Assembly: GCA_963645405.1 (NCBI GenBank) | Contig: CAVISR010000009.1 | Location: 1 to 43,737 of the forward strand | Direction: 5' to 3' | From: Colivivens sp963645405 | GTDB taxonomy: Bacteria; Bacteroidota; Bacteroidia; Bacteroidales; Bacteroidaceae | DNA length: 43,737 nucleotides | In this document: positions 16,828-25,275 of the stretch, in pieces | Position numbering within the stretch: the first letter of the stretch is position 1 | How the letters are laid out: the number at the start of each line of letters is the position of its first letter | Translations under genes and position numbers: made by a program | The notes under the pieces: model-generated | Databases searched by the model: none | Told to the model about the DNA's origin: nothing | The model's input: only the letters and a program-made list of their open reading frames with translations

Positions 16828-18126
16828 ATGCAGATGTGTACGAAACAAGTTTGGCAGAGAATCCTGATGATGGCTGTTGTGTTTGCCGTCTCATGCTTTG
16901 TCGGTGTCTATGCACAGAACAAGCAAAGTGGGAAAGATGCCGACAAGAACAAGAAGCCGGCAGAGGGAGTCAACGTGAGCAAAATAATGAAGGAAGCGCG
17001 TACGGCAGTGAAGTCCTCCAATTTTGCCCAGGCAGAATCCGTACTTGAAAAGGCAATGAACTCTTCGGATGAAGCAAAGAATGATGCTTCGCTCCATTTC
17101 ATGCTTATGAACGTAGAGCATGGACTGGTTGATGCCGAGAACCGCAAGATCTATCTGAAGAACAATCCCGACACGGCAAAGTACTTCTCTTATATATACA
17201 AGGTGTATAAATACGGATTGTCGTGCGACAGTCTCGACCGCTTGCCCGACCGCAAGGGAAAGGTTCGTCCACGCTATTCGTCCGGCATTTCCTCACGTCT
17301 GCTGTTCTATCGCAACAATGTCAAGAGTGCAGGCAAGTACTTCTACAAGAAAGGCAAGTATTCCGATGCCTACAAGTATTTCGACCTCTACCTCGAAACC
17401 ATGCACAATCCGCTTGTTTGTGATGCGAAAGATGCAAAGCCCGATGCTGATAGCCTCGACATAATGCGTCTGGCAGTCTATTCGGCCTATAATTCTTCAG
17501 CATACTCCAATGTGAAGAAATATATCTCAGAGGTGATGGAGGACACCATTTCCTACACCACCTTCTGTCAGATTGGAAGCAATTCCTCGTTTGCTTTGGG
17601 CGACACCATTGAAGCAATCGACTATCTGAACAAAGGGTGGAAGGCAGACCCTTCACGCGAATACTTCTACATCACGCTCGTTGAATGTCAGATTGACCGC
17701 AAGCAGTACGACCAGGCTTACACTACAGTCTGCACCCAGCTCGACAGAACTCCGCAGAACCGCCGTCTGTGGTACATCAAAGGAAAATGCCTGCAGTGCA
17801 TGGACTGCCTTGATTCGGCAATTGCCAGCTATGAGCGTGCAGTTGCCATTCAGAACGATGACACCTTGTCTTACAACAGCATGGGCGACATCTATGTCAT
17901 CAAGGCGCAGCAGACCTACCATGCAAACAACTTCAAGGCAGGCACAAGTTCCTATTCGCAGTTGAAGAAGCAGGAAACTGATTTCTATCAGAAAGCACTT
18001 GGCAATTACGAGAAAGCGAGGTCGTTTGCTCCCAACAACCCAACCCTTTGGTATGAGGGATTGCGTGAAGTCTACTTCAAGTTGAATATGGGAAAGCAAC
18101 TCAACAAGCTTGAGAAAGAGAAATAA
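16828..18126 (+). CDS. Secreted tetratricopeptide-repeat protein
   Basis: A 432-residue protein with a signal peptide (hydrophobic 10-28, cleavage after VYAQ) and a Lys-rich linker, followed by helical repeats. TPR-type units are visible where small and aromatic residues recur: AGKYFYKKGKYSDAYKYFDLYL (in part), AIDYLNKGWKADPSREYFYITL (in part) and, near the C-terminus, ALGNYEKARSFAPNNPTLWYEG in part. It probably acts as a periplasmic scaffold. Spaced 52 bases after the DUF5686 gene, possibly co-transcribed; the gap has two GTTTAATTCA decamers 27 bp apart (16777 and 16804). Partner unknown. The downstream gap leads into the three 32-bp repeats of the DUF4143 remnant. Confidence 0.85.
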   Translation: MQMCTKQVWQRILMMAVVFAVSCFVGVYAQNKQSGKDADKNKKPAEGVNVSKIMKEARTAVKSSNFAQAESVLEKAMNSSDEAKNDASLHFMLMNVEHGLVDAENRKIYLKNNPDTAKYFSYIYKVYKYGLSCDSLDRLPDRKGKVRPRYSSGISSRLLFYRNNVKSAGKYFYKKGKYSDAYKYFDLYLETMHNPLVCDAKDAKPDADSLDIMRLAVYSAYNSSAYSNVKKYISEVMEDTISYTTFCQIGSNSSFALGDTIEAIDYLNKGWKADPSREYFYITLVECQIDRKQYDQAYTTVCTQLDRTPQNRRLWYIKGKCLQCMDCLDSAIASYERAVAIQNDDTLSYNSMGDIYVIKAQQTYHANNFKAGTSSYSQLKKQETDFYQKALGNYEKARSFAPNNPTLWYEGLREVYFKLNMGKQLNKLEKEK

Positions 18127-18166
18127 CCAGTGGACTCTTTTGTGGTTCTCCATGCTGAAGTATTCG

Positions 18167-18242
18167 GAATTTTGTGATTTTATGAGGCAAAACACTCTGA
18201 ATTTTGTGATTTCTCGTGTTGAAACACATGGAATTTTGTGAT
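18167..18242. repeat. Three direct repeats at exact 32-bp spacing
   Basis: GAATTTTGTGAT occurs at 18167-18178, 18199-18210 and 18231-18242. The spacing of 32 bp is close to three helical turns, placing the sites on one DNA face, as for cooperative protein binding. They lie immediately upstream of the truncated DUF4143 ATPase gene. Confidence 0.9.
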
Positions 18243-18249
18243 AATGTCG

Positions 18250-18257
18250 TATCTTTG
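18250..18257 (+). promoter_or_regulatory. -7 element before the ATPase remnant
   Basis: TATCTTTG matches the -7 consensus and lies 32 bases before the ATG at 18289. The expected -33 TTTG is not at standard spacing; the third 32-bp-spaced repeat occupies that area. Confidence 0.4.
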
Positions 18258-18288
18258 CATCCGGAAATGACTTGTAAACAAATTAGTT

Positions 18289-18775
18289 ATGCATCTATTG
18301 CGCAGGAAGATTGACGATTATCTCAGGGAATGGATACGCCCCTAAATCCTACAAACTCTATTACAAAGACACAGGTTTGCTCGTTGCCTCACTTGATGAA
18401 GAGTCGCAGGAGGATATGCGGGTGAACAAGAATTACGGCACATATAAAGGTGCGATTTATGAGAATGTGGTGGGTGATATGCTTGTAAAGCAGGGTTATG
18501 ACCTCTATTTCTATAGGAATGACAAATCCACCATGGAGATGGATTTCTTCATTCGTGACGTCCAATCGCTTATTCCCATTGAAGTGAAGGCTACAGATAA
18601 TGCAACAAAGTCGCTCGCCAAGTTGACTTCGCAAGACGGCAGGTTTCCGGACATACGGTATGGCATCAAGCTGTGTAACAAGAACATTGGTTTCAACGGC
18701 CATTTTTACACCTTTCCCTATTTCCTCACATTTCTGTTGAAGAAGTTTGTTAGGAATGCAACTGAAAATTCTTGA
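18289..18775 (+). pseudogene. AAA+ ATPase with DUF4143, internally deleted
   Basis: ATG at 18289 opens MHLLRRKIDDYLREWIRP and stops at 18343. This is the conserved N-terminus of the Bacteroidetes ATP-binding DUF4143 family, whose Walker A region should follow at once. Instead, in another frame from about 18329, the sequence YAPKSYKLYYKDTGLLVAS begins, which is the C-terminal DUF4143 domain, and it continues to 18775 with the FFIRDV and PIEVKA nuclease-fold-like segment. Roughly the central 250 residues, including the whole ATPase core, are therefore missing. A 154-residue product starting at 18311 is possible but would lack ATPase activity. The promoter side and tail are otherwise preserved, suggesting a single recent deletion. 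Confidence 0.8.
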
Positions 18776-18804
18776 TATGCAAGCCTCTACTGGCTGCGTT
18801 TGAG

Positions 18805-18855
18805 GCGAGCTGCGCTCGAACGCTATCGTCTACGCTCGGAGAGCGCTGACTCCTA
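18805..18855. repeat. REPIN-like element, right arm only (copy 2)
   Basis: The hairpin CGAGC-TGC-GCTCG is followed by CTATCGTCTACG, a short stem GCTC-GGA-GAGC and GCTGACTCCTA. It matches the right arms of the cluster at 499-840, with stem changes kept paired. It fills the short gap between the convergent ATPase remnant and mltG. Confidence 0.7.
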
Positions 18856-18884
18856 ATTCAGCTCCTAATCCAGCTTCTCCCGCG

Positions 18885-19913
18885 TCAATGCACATTGAGT
18901 GCGTTCAGCGCTTTCGTGTATCTCCGTGCATTTGCCATGTGCTCGGGGAAAGTCTCGGCAAAGTTGTGCGAGCCTGAGAAGTCTTCCTTTGCACACATGT
19001 AGAGATAGTCGTTGTGTTCATAATTCAACACTGCATCGATGCCGGCGATGGAAGGGATGCAGATGGGTCCCGGTGGCAGTCCGTGTTCCTTATATGTATT
19101 ATAAGGTGAATCTGTCTCGAGCATCTTGCCGCTCACCCGTTTGATGCTGAAGTCGCCGATGGCAAAAATCACCGTCGGGTCACTCTGCAGCAGCAGACCC
19201 CGGTTCATGCGGTTGATGTAAAGTCCCGCTATCCGTGCTTTCTCGCTGTTGTCTGCCGTCTCGCTGTCCACGATGCTTGCCAGCGTCACCACCTCGTCTT
19301 CCGTCAGTCCGGCTTCAGTTGCCTTTGCCTTCCGTTCCTTTGTCCAGAACGCCTTGTTCTCCTTGTCCAGCCGTTGCATCAGTTTCTCGGGAGACGTTTC
19401 CCAGTACACCTCATACGTGTTGGGGATGAACAGGGCAGGGAAAGTCTCGCATGTGCGTCCCACAGCCTTCCATGTGGCAGAGTCGCCGAACACTTGCGCT
19501 AGGCTGGTGCTGTCCACCATCAGTTGTGATGCAAGCCGTCCTGCCAGCTGTTCGGTGGTGCGCACCGATGGCAAGACGAGTTCCACTGGCACCGACGCAT
19601 GACCCATCAGGCTGCGGAAGAGCGTCAGAGTCGACCGTTTTGCCGACAGCTCGTAACGTCCCGGCTGGATATGCTTGCCATAGCCGGTCAGAGTCGACAT
19701 CATGTTGAATGCAAATGTCGAGATGTCTGCATCTGCCTTTTCCATCTTTGCCCTCACACTGTCGGTGTTGTCGTCATTGTCAATATACAGATAAGTTGTC
19801 TGGTTGCACGACAATGGTTTGAGAAACTCATACAGAGTCAGGGACGCATTCAAAACAAGAACTACTAAACTTGAAGCTAAAATGCACTTTTTCTTGCTGA
19901 AACTTTTGCCCAT
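18885..19913 (-). CDS. mltG: Endolytic murein transglycosylase MltG
   Basis: A 342-residue inner-membrane-anchored enzyme that cleaves nascent glycan strands in the periplasm and so ends peptidoglycan polymerisation. One membrane segment is at residues 11-30; a LysM-like region follows. The YceG signature is clear: LASIVDSETA with catalytic Glu218, IAGLYINRMNRGLLLQSDPT, and the late HGLPPGPICIPS. E. coli has EKET where this protein has DSET; the catalytic Glu is kept. The Met chosen gives a normal n-region (KSFSKKK). It diverges from the GH51 gene and shares with it a 67-base intergenic region with back-to-back promoters. Confidence 0.95.
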   Translation of the reverse strand: MGKSFSKKKCILASSLVVLVLNASLTLYEFLKPLSCNQTTYLYIDNDDNTDSVRAKMEKADADISTFAFNMMSTLTGYGKHIQPGRYELSAKRSTLTLFRSLMGHASVPVELVLPSVRTTEQLAGRLASQLMVDSTSLAQVFGDSATWKAVGRTCETFPALFIPNTYEVYWETSPEKLMQRLDKENKAFWTKERKAKATEAGLTEDEVVTLASIVDSETADNSEKARIAGLYINRMNRGLLLQSDPTVIFAIGDFSIKRVSGKMLETDSPYNTYKEHGLPPGPICIPSIAGIDAVLNYEHNDYLYMCAKEDFSGSHNFAETFPEHMANARRYTKALNALNVH

Positions 19914-19935
19914 TGCGATTATTTCCTTAAATTTG
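19905..19935 (+). promoter_or_regulatory. Promoter of the GH51 gene
   Basis: TTTG (19905-19908), 19 bases, TAAATTTG (19928-19935). The -33 element lies inside the first codons of the divergent mltG gene. Confidence 0.7.
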
Positions 19936-19939
19936 TCGG

Positions 19940-19971
19940 CAAAGATAAATAAAAATCACGATAAAAGACAA
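19940..19971 (-). promoter_or_regulatory. Promoter of mltG
   Basis: On the minus strand TTG (19971-19969), 21 bases, TATCTTTG (19947-19940). The two divergent -7 elements are only four bases apart, so the polymerases would compete. Confidence 0.65.
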
Positions 19972-19980
19972 GTAAACAGT

Positions 19981-21555
19981 ATGAAATCACTCGAATTGGT
20001 CCTGGCTTTGGCATTGTCACTGCCAATGTCGGCACAGAAGGAAGCATCGGTCACACTGAAAACCAAGGATGCGAAGGAAGTAATCAACAAGGAAATCTAC
20101 GGTCAGTTTGCCGAGCATCTGGGCACCTGCATCTATGGTGGTCTGTGGGTAGGCAAGAACTCCAAAATCCCGAACACACAAGGCTACCGCAACGATGTGC
20201 TCCAGGCACTGAAGGACATCAAGGTACCGGTGATGCGCTGGCCGGGCGGATGCTTTGCCGACGAATACCACTGGATGGACGGCATCGGACCTCAGGAAAA
20301 CCGTCCGCGCATGGTCAACAACAACTGGGGAGGAACAGTGGAGGACAACAGCTTCGGCACCCATGAGTTCCTCAATCTCTGCGAACTGCTTGGCTGCGAA
20401 CCCTATGTCAGCATGAACGTGGGCAGCGGAAGCGTGGAGGAAGCAGCAAAATGGGTGGAATACATGACAGCCAAGGACGGACCGATGGCAAAGCTCAGAA
20501 AGCAGAACGGACGCGAGGAGCCTTGGAAGGTGAAGTACATCGGAGTGGGCAACGAGAGCTGGGGCTGTGGCGGAAACATGCGCCCCGAATACTATGCCGA
20601 CCTCTATCGTCGCTATCAGACCTACTGCCGCGAATACAACGGCAACAAACTCTATAAGATTGCATCCGGTGCCAGCGACTACGACCTCGACTGGACCGAG
20701 ACACTGATGAAGCAGGTGGGCAACCGCATGAAAGGACTCTCCCTTCACTACTACACTTGCTACACATGGAGCGGAAGCAAGGGCAGCGCCACCAATTTCG
20801 ACGACAACCAGTACTATTGGGCAGTTGCCAAGTGCGGTGCCGGCATCGAAGAGATACTCAAGAAGCATATCGGCATCATGGACAAGTACGACCCGCGCAA
20901 CCGTGTTGACCTTCTTGTTGACGAATGGGGCACATGGTGGGACGAAGAGCCAGGCAGCGTCAAGGGACATCTCTACCAGCAGAACACCATGCGCGACGCC
21001 ATGGTAGCAGCCTTCTCCCTCAACGTGTTCCATCAGTACACCCAGCGCATCAAGATGTGCAACATCGCCCAGGTGGCAAACGTGCTCCAGAGCATGGTGC
21101 TTACGAAAGACGACAAGATGGTGCTCACACCGACCTATTATGTGTTCAAGATGTACGTGCCCAATATGGACGCCGTGAACATCCCGATTGACGTGCAGAG
21201 CGAGACCTTCCAGGCAGAGGACGAACGCAACAAGAGCCAGAACCGCATATCCAACTACATCAGTGCTTCCGCATCAAAGATGAGCGACGGCACCGTCAAC
21301 ATCAACCTTGCCAATGCCGACCTGAAGAACGGAGTGAAGGTGAAAGTAAACCTCGACGGAATATCAGGCAAAGTGCAGAACGCACAGATACTTGCATCCG
21401 ATAACATCAAGGACCACAACACCTTCGATAACCCCAACAAAGTAGTTGTGCGCGAGTTCAAGAAAGCAAAGATTTCCGGCAACACCCTCACAGTCGAAAT
21501 GCCAGCCGCATCCATCGTCTGCCTGCAGGTGAAGGCAACCAGCAACGGGAAATGA
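19981..21555 (+). CDS. Alpha-L-arabinofuranosidase, GH51
   Basis: A 524-residue exported glycoside hydrolase of family 51, releasing terminal arabinofuranose from arabinan or arabinoxylan. The Met at 19981 is chosen because a signal peptide (ending LPMSAQ) follows and the promoter at 19905-19935 lies upstream; a longer frame from 19804 would run through mltG and the promoter. Family motifs are RWPGGCFADEYHW (86-98), GVGNESWG with acid/base Glu192 and LLVDEWGTWW with nucleophile Glu315. The C-terminal 120 or so residues form the usual beta-sandwich. No lipobox, so it is probably periplasmic. No arabinose-operon genes adjoin it, so the enzyme stands apart from any dedicated polysaccharide locus here. 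Confidence 0.95.
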   Translation: MKSLELVLALALSLPMSAQKEASVTLKTKDAKEVINKEIYGQFAEHLGTCIYGGLWVGKNSKIPNTQGYRNDVLQALKDIKVPVMRWPGGCFADEYHWMDGIGPQENRPRMVNNNWGGTVEDNSFGTHEFLNLCELLGCEPYVSMNVGSGSVEEAAKWVEYMTAKDGPMAKLRKQNGREEPWKVKYIGVGNESWGCGGNMRPEYYADLYRRYQTYCREYNGNKLYKIASGASDYDLDWTETLMKQVGNRMKGLSLHYYTCYTWSGSKGSATNFDDNQYYWAVAKCGAGIEEILKKHIGIMDKYDPRNRVDLLVDEWGTWWDEEPGSVKGHLYQQNTMRDAMVAAFSLNVFHQYTQRIKMCNIAQVANVLQSMVLTKDDKMVLTPTYYVFKMYVPNMDAVNIPIDVQSETFQAEDERNKSQNRISNYISASASKMSDGTVNINLANADLKNGVKVKVNLDGISGKVQNAQILASDNIKDHNTFDNPNKVVVREFKKAKISGNTLTVEMPAASIVCLQVKATSNGK

Positions 21556-21600
21556 CGTTGAACGACCCGATAAAGATGTACCGGTAAAATACTCTGCAAT

Positions 21601-22158
21601 ATGAAAGAGATAAAGCCTTGGGAGGTCATTTCCTCCGAATACATCATCCGTCGTCCGCCTTGGATGACAGCACGCCAGGACACACTGCGCATGCCCAATG
21701 GCCGTATCGTCCCAGCCTACTACGTGCTCGAATACCCCGAGTGGGTCAACATCATCGCTATCACCAAGGCAGGCGAGTTCATCCTCGTGCGGCAATACCG
21801 CCATGCACTGGGGGTAGTGGAATACGAACTCTGTGCCGGTACCATGGAACCCGACGAAACCGACCCGATGGCAGCCGCCAAGCGCGAGCTGCTTGAGGAG
21901 ACCGGTTATGCCGGAGGCGAGTGGACACCCTTCACCACACTGTCTGCCAACCCCACATCCATGACCAACCTCAACCACACCTTCATAGCCCGAGGCGTGG
22001 AGAAAGTGTCCGGTCAGCATCTCGACTCCACCGAGGACATCTCCGTCCATCTCTTCACTCTCGCCCAACTGATCGACCTCCTGAAGTCCGACGAGATGAA
22101 GCAGTCGTTGATGGTAGCTCCGCTGTGGCGCTACATTGCCGAAAACCACATGCTGTGA
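21601..22158 (+). CDS. Nudix hydrolase, ADP-ribose pyrophosphatase-like
   Basis: A 185-residue cytoplasmic Nudix protein. The Nudix box runs from Gly80 to Tyr103 (AGTMEPDET then KRELLEETGY), with Glu86, Arg95-Glu96, Glu99-Glu100 and Gly102 in place. The spacing between Glu86 and Arg95 is eight residues, one more than the textbook GX5EX7REUXEEXGU. VRQYRHALG before the box is typical of ADP-ribose/GDP-mannose-type Nudix enzymes, which cleave nucleoside diphosphates linked to sugars. It follows the GH51 gene by 45 bases and may be co-transcribed. The actual substrate cannot be told from sequence. Confidence 0.9.
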   Translation: MKEIKPWEVISSEYIIRRPPWMTARQDTLRMPNGRIVPAYYVLEYPEWVNIIAITKAGEFILVRQYRHALGVVEYELCAGTMEPDETDPMAAAKRELLEETGYAGGEWTPFTTLSANPTSMTNLNHTFIARGVEKVSGQHLDSTEDISVHLFTLAQLIDLLKSDEMKQSLMVAPLWRYIAENHML

Positions 22159-22194
22159 GCCGGGGGAATGTAGGAGCAGGCTTGAGCGCGGAAA

Positions 22195-22364
22195 TAGGAG
22201 TTAGCCCTCTCCGAGGGCGTTAAAGCGAAAACGTTTTGCGAACTTACGTTCGAACGTCATCGAAAATAGGAACTAGCCCTCTCCGAGGGCGTCAAAGCGG
22301 AAACGTTTTGCGAACTTACGTTCGAACGTCATCGTCTACGCCGTCGGAGACGGCTGACTCCTAT
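22195..22364. repeat. REPIN-like element, two tandem left halves and one right end (copy 3)
   Basis: Two tandem copies (22195-22264 and 22266-22335) of TAGGA(G/A)(T/C)TAGCCCTC..GAGGG, a CAAAGCG/TAAAGCG box, AAACGTTTTGCG and the hairpin CGAAC-TTAC-GTTCG, followed by the right end GCCGTC-GGA-GACGGC-TGACTCCTA (to 22364). The stem GCCGTC:GACGGC replaces GCCCTC:GAGGGC of copy 1 with pairing intact. The element fills the start of the 22159-22589 gap; the rest holds the nuo promoter region and no gene. Confidence 0.8.
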
Positions 22365-22508
22365 TCCGGCGCGCTATTTGCGTTGCATTATATTGTTTCA
22401 TTCGCATTTCAATCATGTTACGTCCCTATTTATATTATCATCGTATATGATTCGCAAAAGTTCCATAAAAATGTACTCTTGGTCTACTCATGTTACGCAA
22501 AAAAGTAG

Positions 22509-22516
22509 TAATTTTG
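22509..22516 (+). promoter_or_regulatory. -7 element upstream of nuo operon
   Basis: TAATTTTG followed by CAGC matches the -7 consensus, 74 bases before nuoA. No -33 motif at ideal spacing is evident (CTTGG near 22478-22482 is seven bases too far). Confidence 0.45.
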
Positions 22517-22589
22517 CAGCCGATAAGCATGTGGCTTTAGAAATAGCTTTAGCGTAGTAATTAATTGTTTGGTAATTAGATAGGATCTT

Positions 22590-22940
22590 ATGTATTTCAC
22601 TTTGTTTGTCACCGTAATCCTCACAGGTGTAGCGTTGGTGGTTTGTGGCACGTTGGTTGCCAAGATTCTCGGTCCGAGCAAGCACAACAAGGTAAAGGGT
22701 GAGCCCTACGAGAGTGGTGTGCCTACGCGCGGAAGTTCGTGGCTCCCGATGCATGTGGGCTACTATTTGTTTGCGCTGCTTTTCCTCATGTTTGACGTGG
22801 AGACCGTGTTTCTCTATCCTTGGGCCATCGTAGTGAAGGAGTATGGTCCGATGGCGCTTGTCACCATCGGGTTCTTCATGCTGGTACTGGTGTTCGGACT
22901 TGCCTATGCTTGGCGGAAAGGAGCTTTGGAATGGATGTAA
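22590..22940 (+). CDS. nuoA: NADH-quinone oxidoreductase-type subunit A
   Basis: Small membrane subunit (116 residues, three hydrophobic helices) of the proton-pumping Nuo complex, near the quinone pocket beside NuoH. The loop KGEPYESGVPTRGS and the helix start LFLMFDVETVFLYPWA are the family hallmarks, including the conserved Glu of the membrane half-channel. First gene of the ten-gene nuo operon; its last ten bases overlap the start of nuoB. The start ATG follows a 5' leader with a -7 element at 22509-22516. Confidence 0.96.
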   Translation: MYFTLFVTVILTGVALVVCGTLVAKILGPSKHNKVKGEPYESGVPTRGSSWLPMHVGYYLFALLFLMFDVETVFLYPWAIVVKEYGPMALVTIGFFMLVLVFGLAYAWRKGALEWM

Positions 22941-23638
22941 AGAGACCGTCAATCAAAGGCATTCCCTATGAGGAATTCAAGGACAATGCCACGCTGGAGG
23001 CAACTCTGAAGGAACTGAACGAAGGGGGAGCGAACGTGTTGGTGGGCAATCTCGACCATCTGATTGACTGGGGATTTGCCAATTCGCTCTGGTCGCTCAC
23101 ATTTGCCACTTCGTGCTGCGGCATCGAGTTCATGGCAGTGGGCTGTGCGCGCTACGACTTTGCACGTTTCGGCTTCGAGGTGACTCGAAACTCTCCGCGC
23201 CAGGCAGACCTCATCATGTGTGCCGGAACCATCACCCACAAGATGGCACCGGTGATGCGACGACTCTACGACGAGATGGCAGAGCCGAAATATGTGGTGG
23301 CAGTGGGCGGATGCGCCATCTCAGGCGGTCCGTTCAAGTCGAGCTACCATGTGGTGCGCGGCATCTCCGAAATCGTTCCTGTCGATGTCTATGTGCCCGG
23401 TTGTCCTCCGCGTCCGGAAGCCATCCTCTATGGCATGATGCAGTTGCAGCGCAAGGTGAAGTTGGAGAAGTTCATCGGCGGAGTCAACAAGAAGGACAAG
23501 ACACTTGCCACCATCATCGTGAAGGACATCCCTGCCAAGTTCCGCACCATGTGGAAGTCGTGGATAAGCCGCGAACCCGAGGGCATGGACGAGGAAAACC
23601 CGGATTCATCTGTAAATAATAAGGAGGGGCTGGAATGA
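22931..23638 (+). CDS. nuoB: NADH-quinone oxidoreductase-type subunit B
   Basis: Peripheral-arm subunit carrying the terminal 4Fe-4S cluster N2 that hands electrons to quinone. The 235-residue protein shows the tandem cysteines TSCCGIEF (Cys62, Cys63), VGGCAISGGP (Cys128) and VPGCPPRPEA (Cys158), all four N2 ligands. The ATG at 22931 within the end of nuoA is chosen; a frame extending further upstream runs through nuoA and adds residues unlike the family. The C-terminal tail beyond IVKDIPAK is charged and variable. It overlaps nuoCD by four bases (ATGA), and an AAGGAGG stretch within its last codons could serve as Shine-Dalgarno site for nuoCD. Confidence 0.97.
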   Translation: MDVKRPSIKGIPYEEFKDNATLEATLKELNEGGANVLVGNLDHLIDWGFANSLWSLTFATSCCGIEFMAVGCARYDFARFGFEVTRNSPRQADLIMCAGTITHKMAPVMRRLYDEMAEPKYVVAVGGCAISGGPFKSSYHVVRGISEIVPVDVYVPGCPPRPEAILYGMMQLQRKVKLEKFIGGVNKKDKTLATIIVKDIPAKFRTMWKSWISREPEGMDEENPDSSVNNKEGLE

Positions 23639-25200
23639 AACTGAACAACATTGAATTTCCATTGAGCCAGTTTGCTGCAGAGATGGGCAAACTCAAGGCT
23701 GAGCGCCATTTCGACTACCTCGTTACGATAGTGGGAGAGGACTTTGGCGAAGAAGGACCAGGATGCATCTACATTCTTGAAAACACCGAGAGCCATGAGC
23801 GCATTTCCGTGAAGGCGATTGCCGACCCTGTCGACTGCTACATCCCGTCGGTTTGCCACATTTGGCGTGCTGCCGAGTTGCTTGAGCGCGAAGTGTTCGA
23901 CTTCCTCGGCATCCGGTTCACTGGCCATCCCGACATGCGCCGCCTCTATCTGCGCCAGGATTTCAAGGGCTATCCGCTTCGCAAGGACTTCGACATGAGT
24001 CCCGAAGCCAATACCTATACGCTCGACGACGAAGCCGAGCCCAACGTGACACGCGAGTATTTCCTCGGGCCCGACGGACGGCTGCAGGAGAAGCAGAAAC
24101 CCCTCTTCGGGGAAGACGAGTTCGTCATCAACATCGGTCCGCAACATCCTGCCACCCACGGAGTGCTGCGCTTGCAGACATCGCTCGTGGGCGAGACCAT
24201 AAAGAGCATAAAACCCCACCTCGGATATATCCACCGCGGAATAGAGAAGATTTCCGAGGGCTGCACCTATCCGCAGACCCTTGCCTTCACCGACCGTCTC
24301 GACTACCTCTCGGCAATGATGAACCGTCATGCCCTGTGCAGCGTCATCGAGGAAGCCATGGGCATTGAGGTGACCGACCGCATCAAGTACATCCGCACCA
24401 TAATGGACGAGCTGCAGCGCATTGACTCCCACCTGCTCTATTTCGGCTGCTGTGCCCAGGACCTTGGCGCGCTCACCTCGTTCCTCTACGGCATGCGCGA
24501 CAGGGAATATGTGCTCAATGTGCTGGAGGAAACCACCGGAGGACGCCTCATCCAGAACTACAACCGCATTGGGGGAGTGCAGGCAGACATCGACGTGAAC
24601 TTTGTGCGCGACGTGAAGAAACTCTGCCAGTACCTGAAGACCAAATGGCTGGAATACAAGGACGTGTTCACCGACAACGTGATTTTCCGCAACCGCTTCA
24701 TCGGCGTGGGCACTCTGACCCGTGAGGAAGTGATTGGCTTCGGTTGTACCGGCGGCACCGGACGTGGTGCAGGCTGGGCAAACGACGTGAGGAAAAACCA
24801 TCCGTATGCCATGTACGGCGATGTGGAGTTCGACCAGGTGCTCTTCTCCAAGGGCGATTCCTACGACCGCTACCTTGTGCGTATGGACGAGATGAAGCAG
24901 AGCGTTCGCATCATCGAGCAACTCATCGACAACATCCCCGAAGGCGAATTCTACATCAAGCAGAAGCCCATCATCAAGGTGCCCGAGGGACAGTGGTACT
25001 TCTCGTGCGAAGGATCGCGCGGCGAAATCGGAGTCTATCTCGATTCCCATGGCGACAAGAGTCCTTACCGCTTGAAGTTCCGTCCGATGGGACTGTCGCT
25101 CGTGTCAGCCCTCGACACAGCATGCCGAGGCGAGAAATTTGCCGACCTCATTGCTGCCGGAGCATCGCTCGACTACGTGATTCCGGATATCGACCGTTGA
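23635..25200 (+). CDS. nuoCD: Fused NADH-quinone oxidoreductase-type subunit C/D
   Basis: A 521-residue fusion of the 30-kDa (NuoC, about 1-150) and 49-kDa (NuoD, about 160-521) subunits, which hold the quinone site next to NuoB. The 30-kDa signature REVFDFLGIRFTGHPDMRRL and the 49-kDa start FVINIGPQHPATHGVLRL (His pair that contacts the quinone headgroup) are clear, as are LGYIHRGIEKI and the C-terminal PDIDR. Fusion of C and D is also found in Escherichia coli. The 521-residue length is shorter than the E. coli NuoCD (about 600) mainly in the linker. Followed by a 75-base gap with a 22-bp duplication before nuoH. Confidence 0.97.
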   Translation: MKLNNIEFPLSQFAAEMGKLKAERHFDYLVTIVGEDFGEEGPGCIYILENTESHERISVKAIADPVDCYIPSVCHIWRAAELLEREVFDFLGIRFTGHPDMRRLYLRQDFKGYPLRKDFDMSPEANTYTLDDEAEPNVTREYFLGPDGRLQEKQKPLFGEDEFVINIGPQHPATHGVLRLQTSLVGETIKSIKPHLGYIHRGIEKISEGCTYPQTLAFTDRLDYLSAMMNRHALCSVIEEAMGIEVTDRIKYIRTIMDELQRIDSHLLYFGCCAQDLGALTSFLYGMRDREYVLNVLEETTGGRLIQNYNRIGGVQADIDVNFVRDVKKLCQYLKTKWLEYKDVFTDNVIFRNRFIGVGTLTREEVIGFGCTGGTGRGAGWANDVRKNHPYAMYGDVEFDQVLFSKGDSYDRYLVRMDEMKQSVRIIEQLIDNIPEGEFYIKQKPIIKVPEGQWYFSCEGSRGEIGVYLDSHGDKSPYRLKFRPMGLSLVSALDTACRGEKFADLIAAGASLDYVIPDIDR

Positions 25201-25215
25201 CACACCTTTATATAT

Positions 25216-25259
25216 AATACAACCGCTGATATTTGACAATACAACCGTTGATGTTTGAC
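25216..25259. repeat. 22-bp direct duplication inside the nuo operon
   Basis: AATACAACCG(C/T)TGAT(A/G)TTTGAC is repeated at 25216-25237 and 25238-25259, with two mismatches. A further ATGTTTGAC lies at the nuoH start itself (25276-25284), so the repeat may have grown from the gene's first codons. Confidence 0.85.
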
Positions 25260-25275
25260 ATAAAATAAGACGATT

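Noticed and set aside
19804..19980. N-terminal extension of the GH51 protein
   Set aside because: It would cover the mltG start and both promoters; the Met at 19981 begins a proper signal peptide.
20017..21033. A 338-codon minus-strand frame over the GH51 gene
   Set aside because: Same reason: antisense to a gene with intact catalytic motifs, with composition unlike real proteins of this genome.
23428..25050. A 540-codon minus-strand frame over nuoCD
   Set aside because: It mirrors the nuoCD coding region, has no family motif and no promoter; an antisense shadow.
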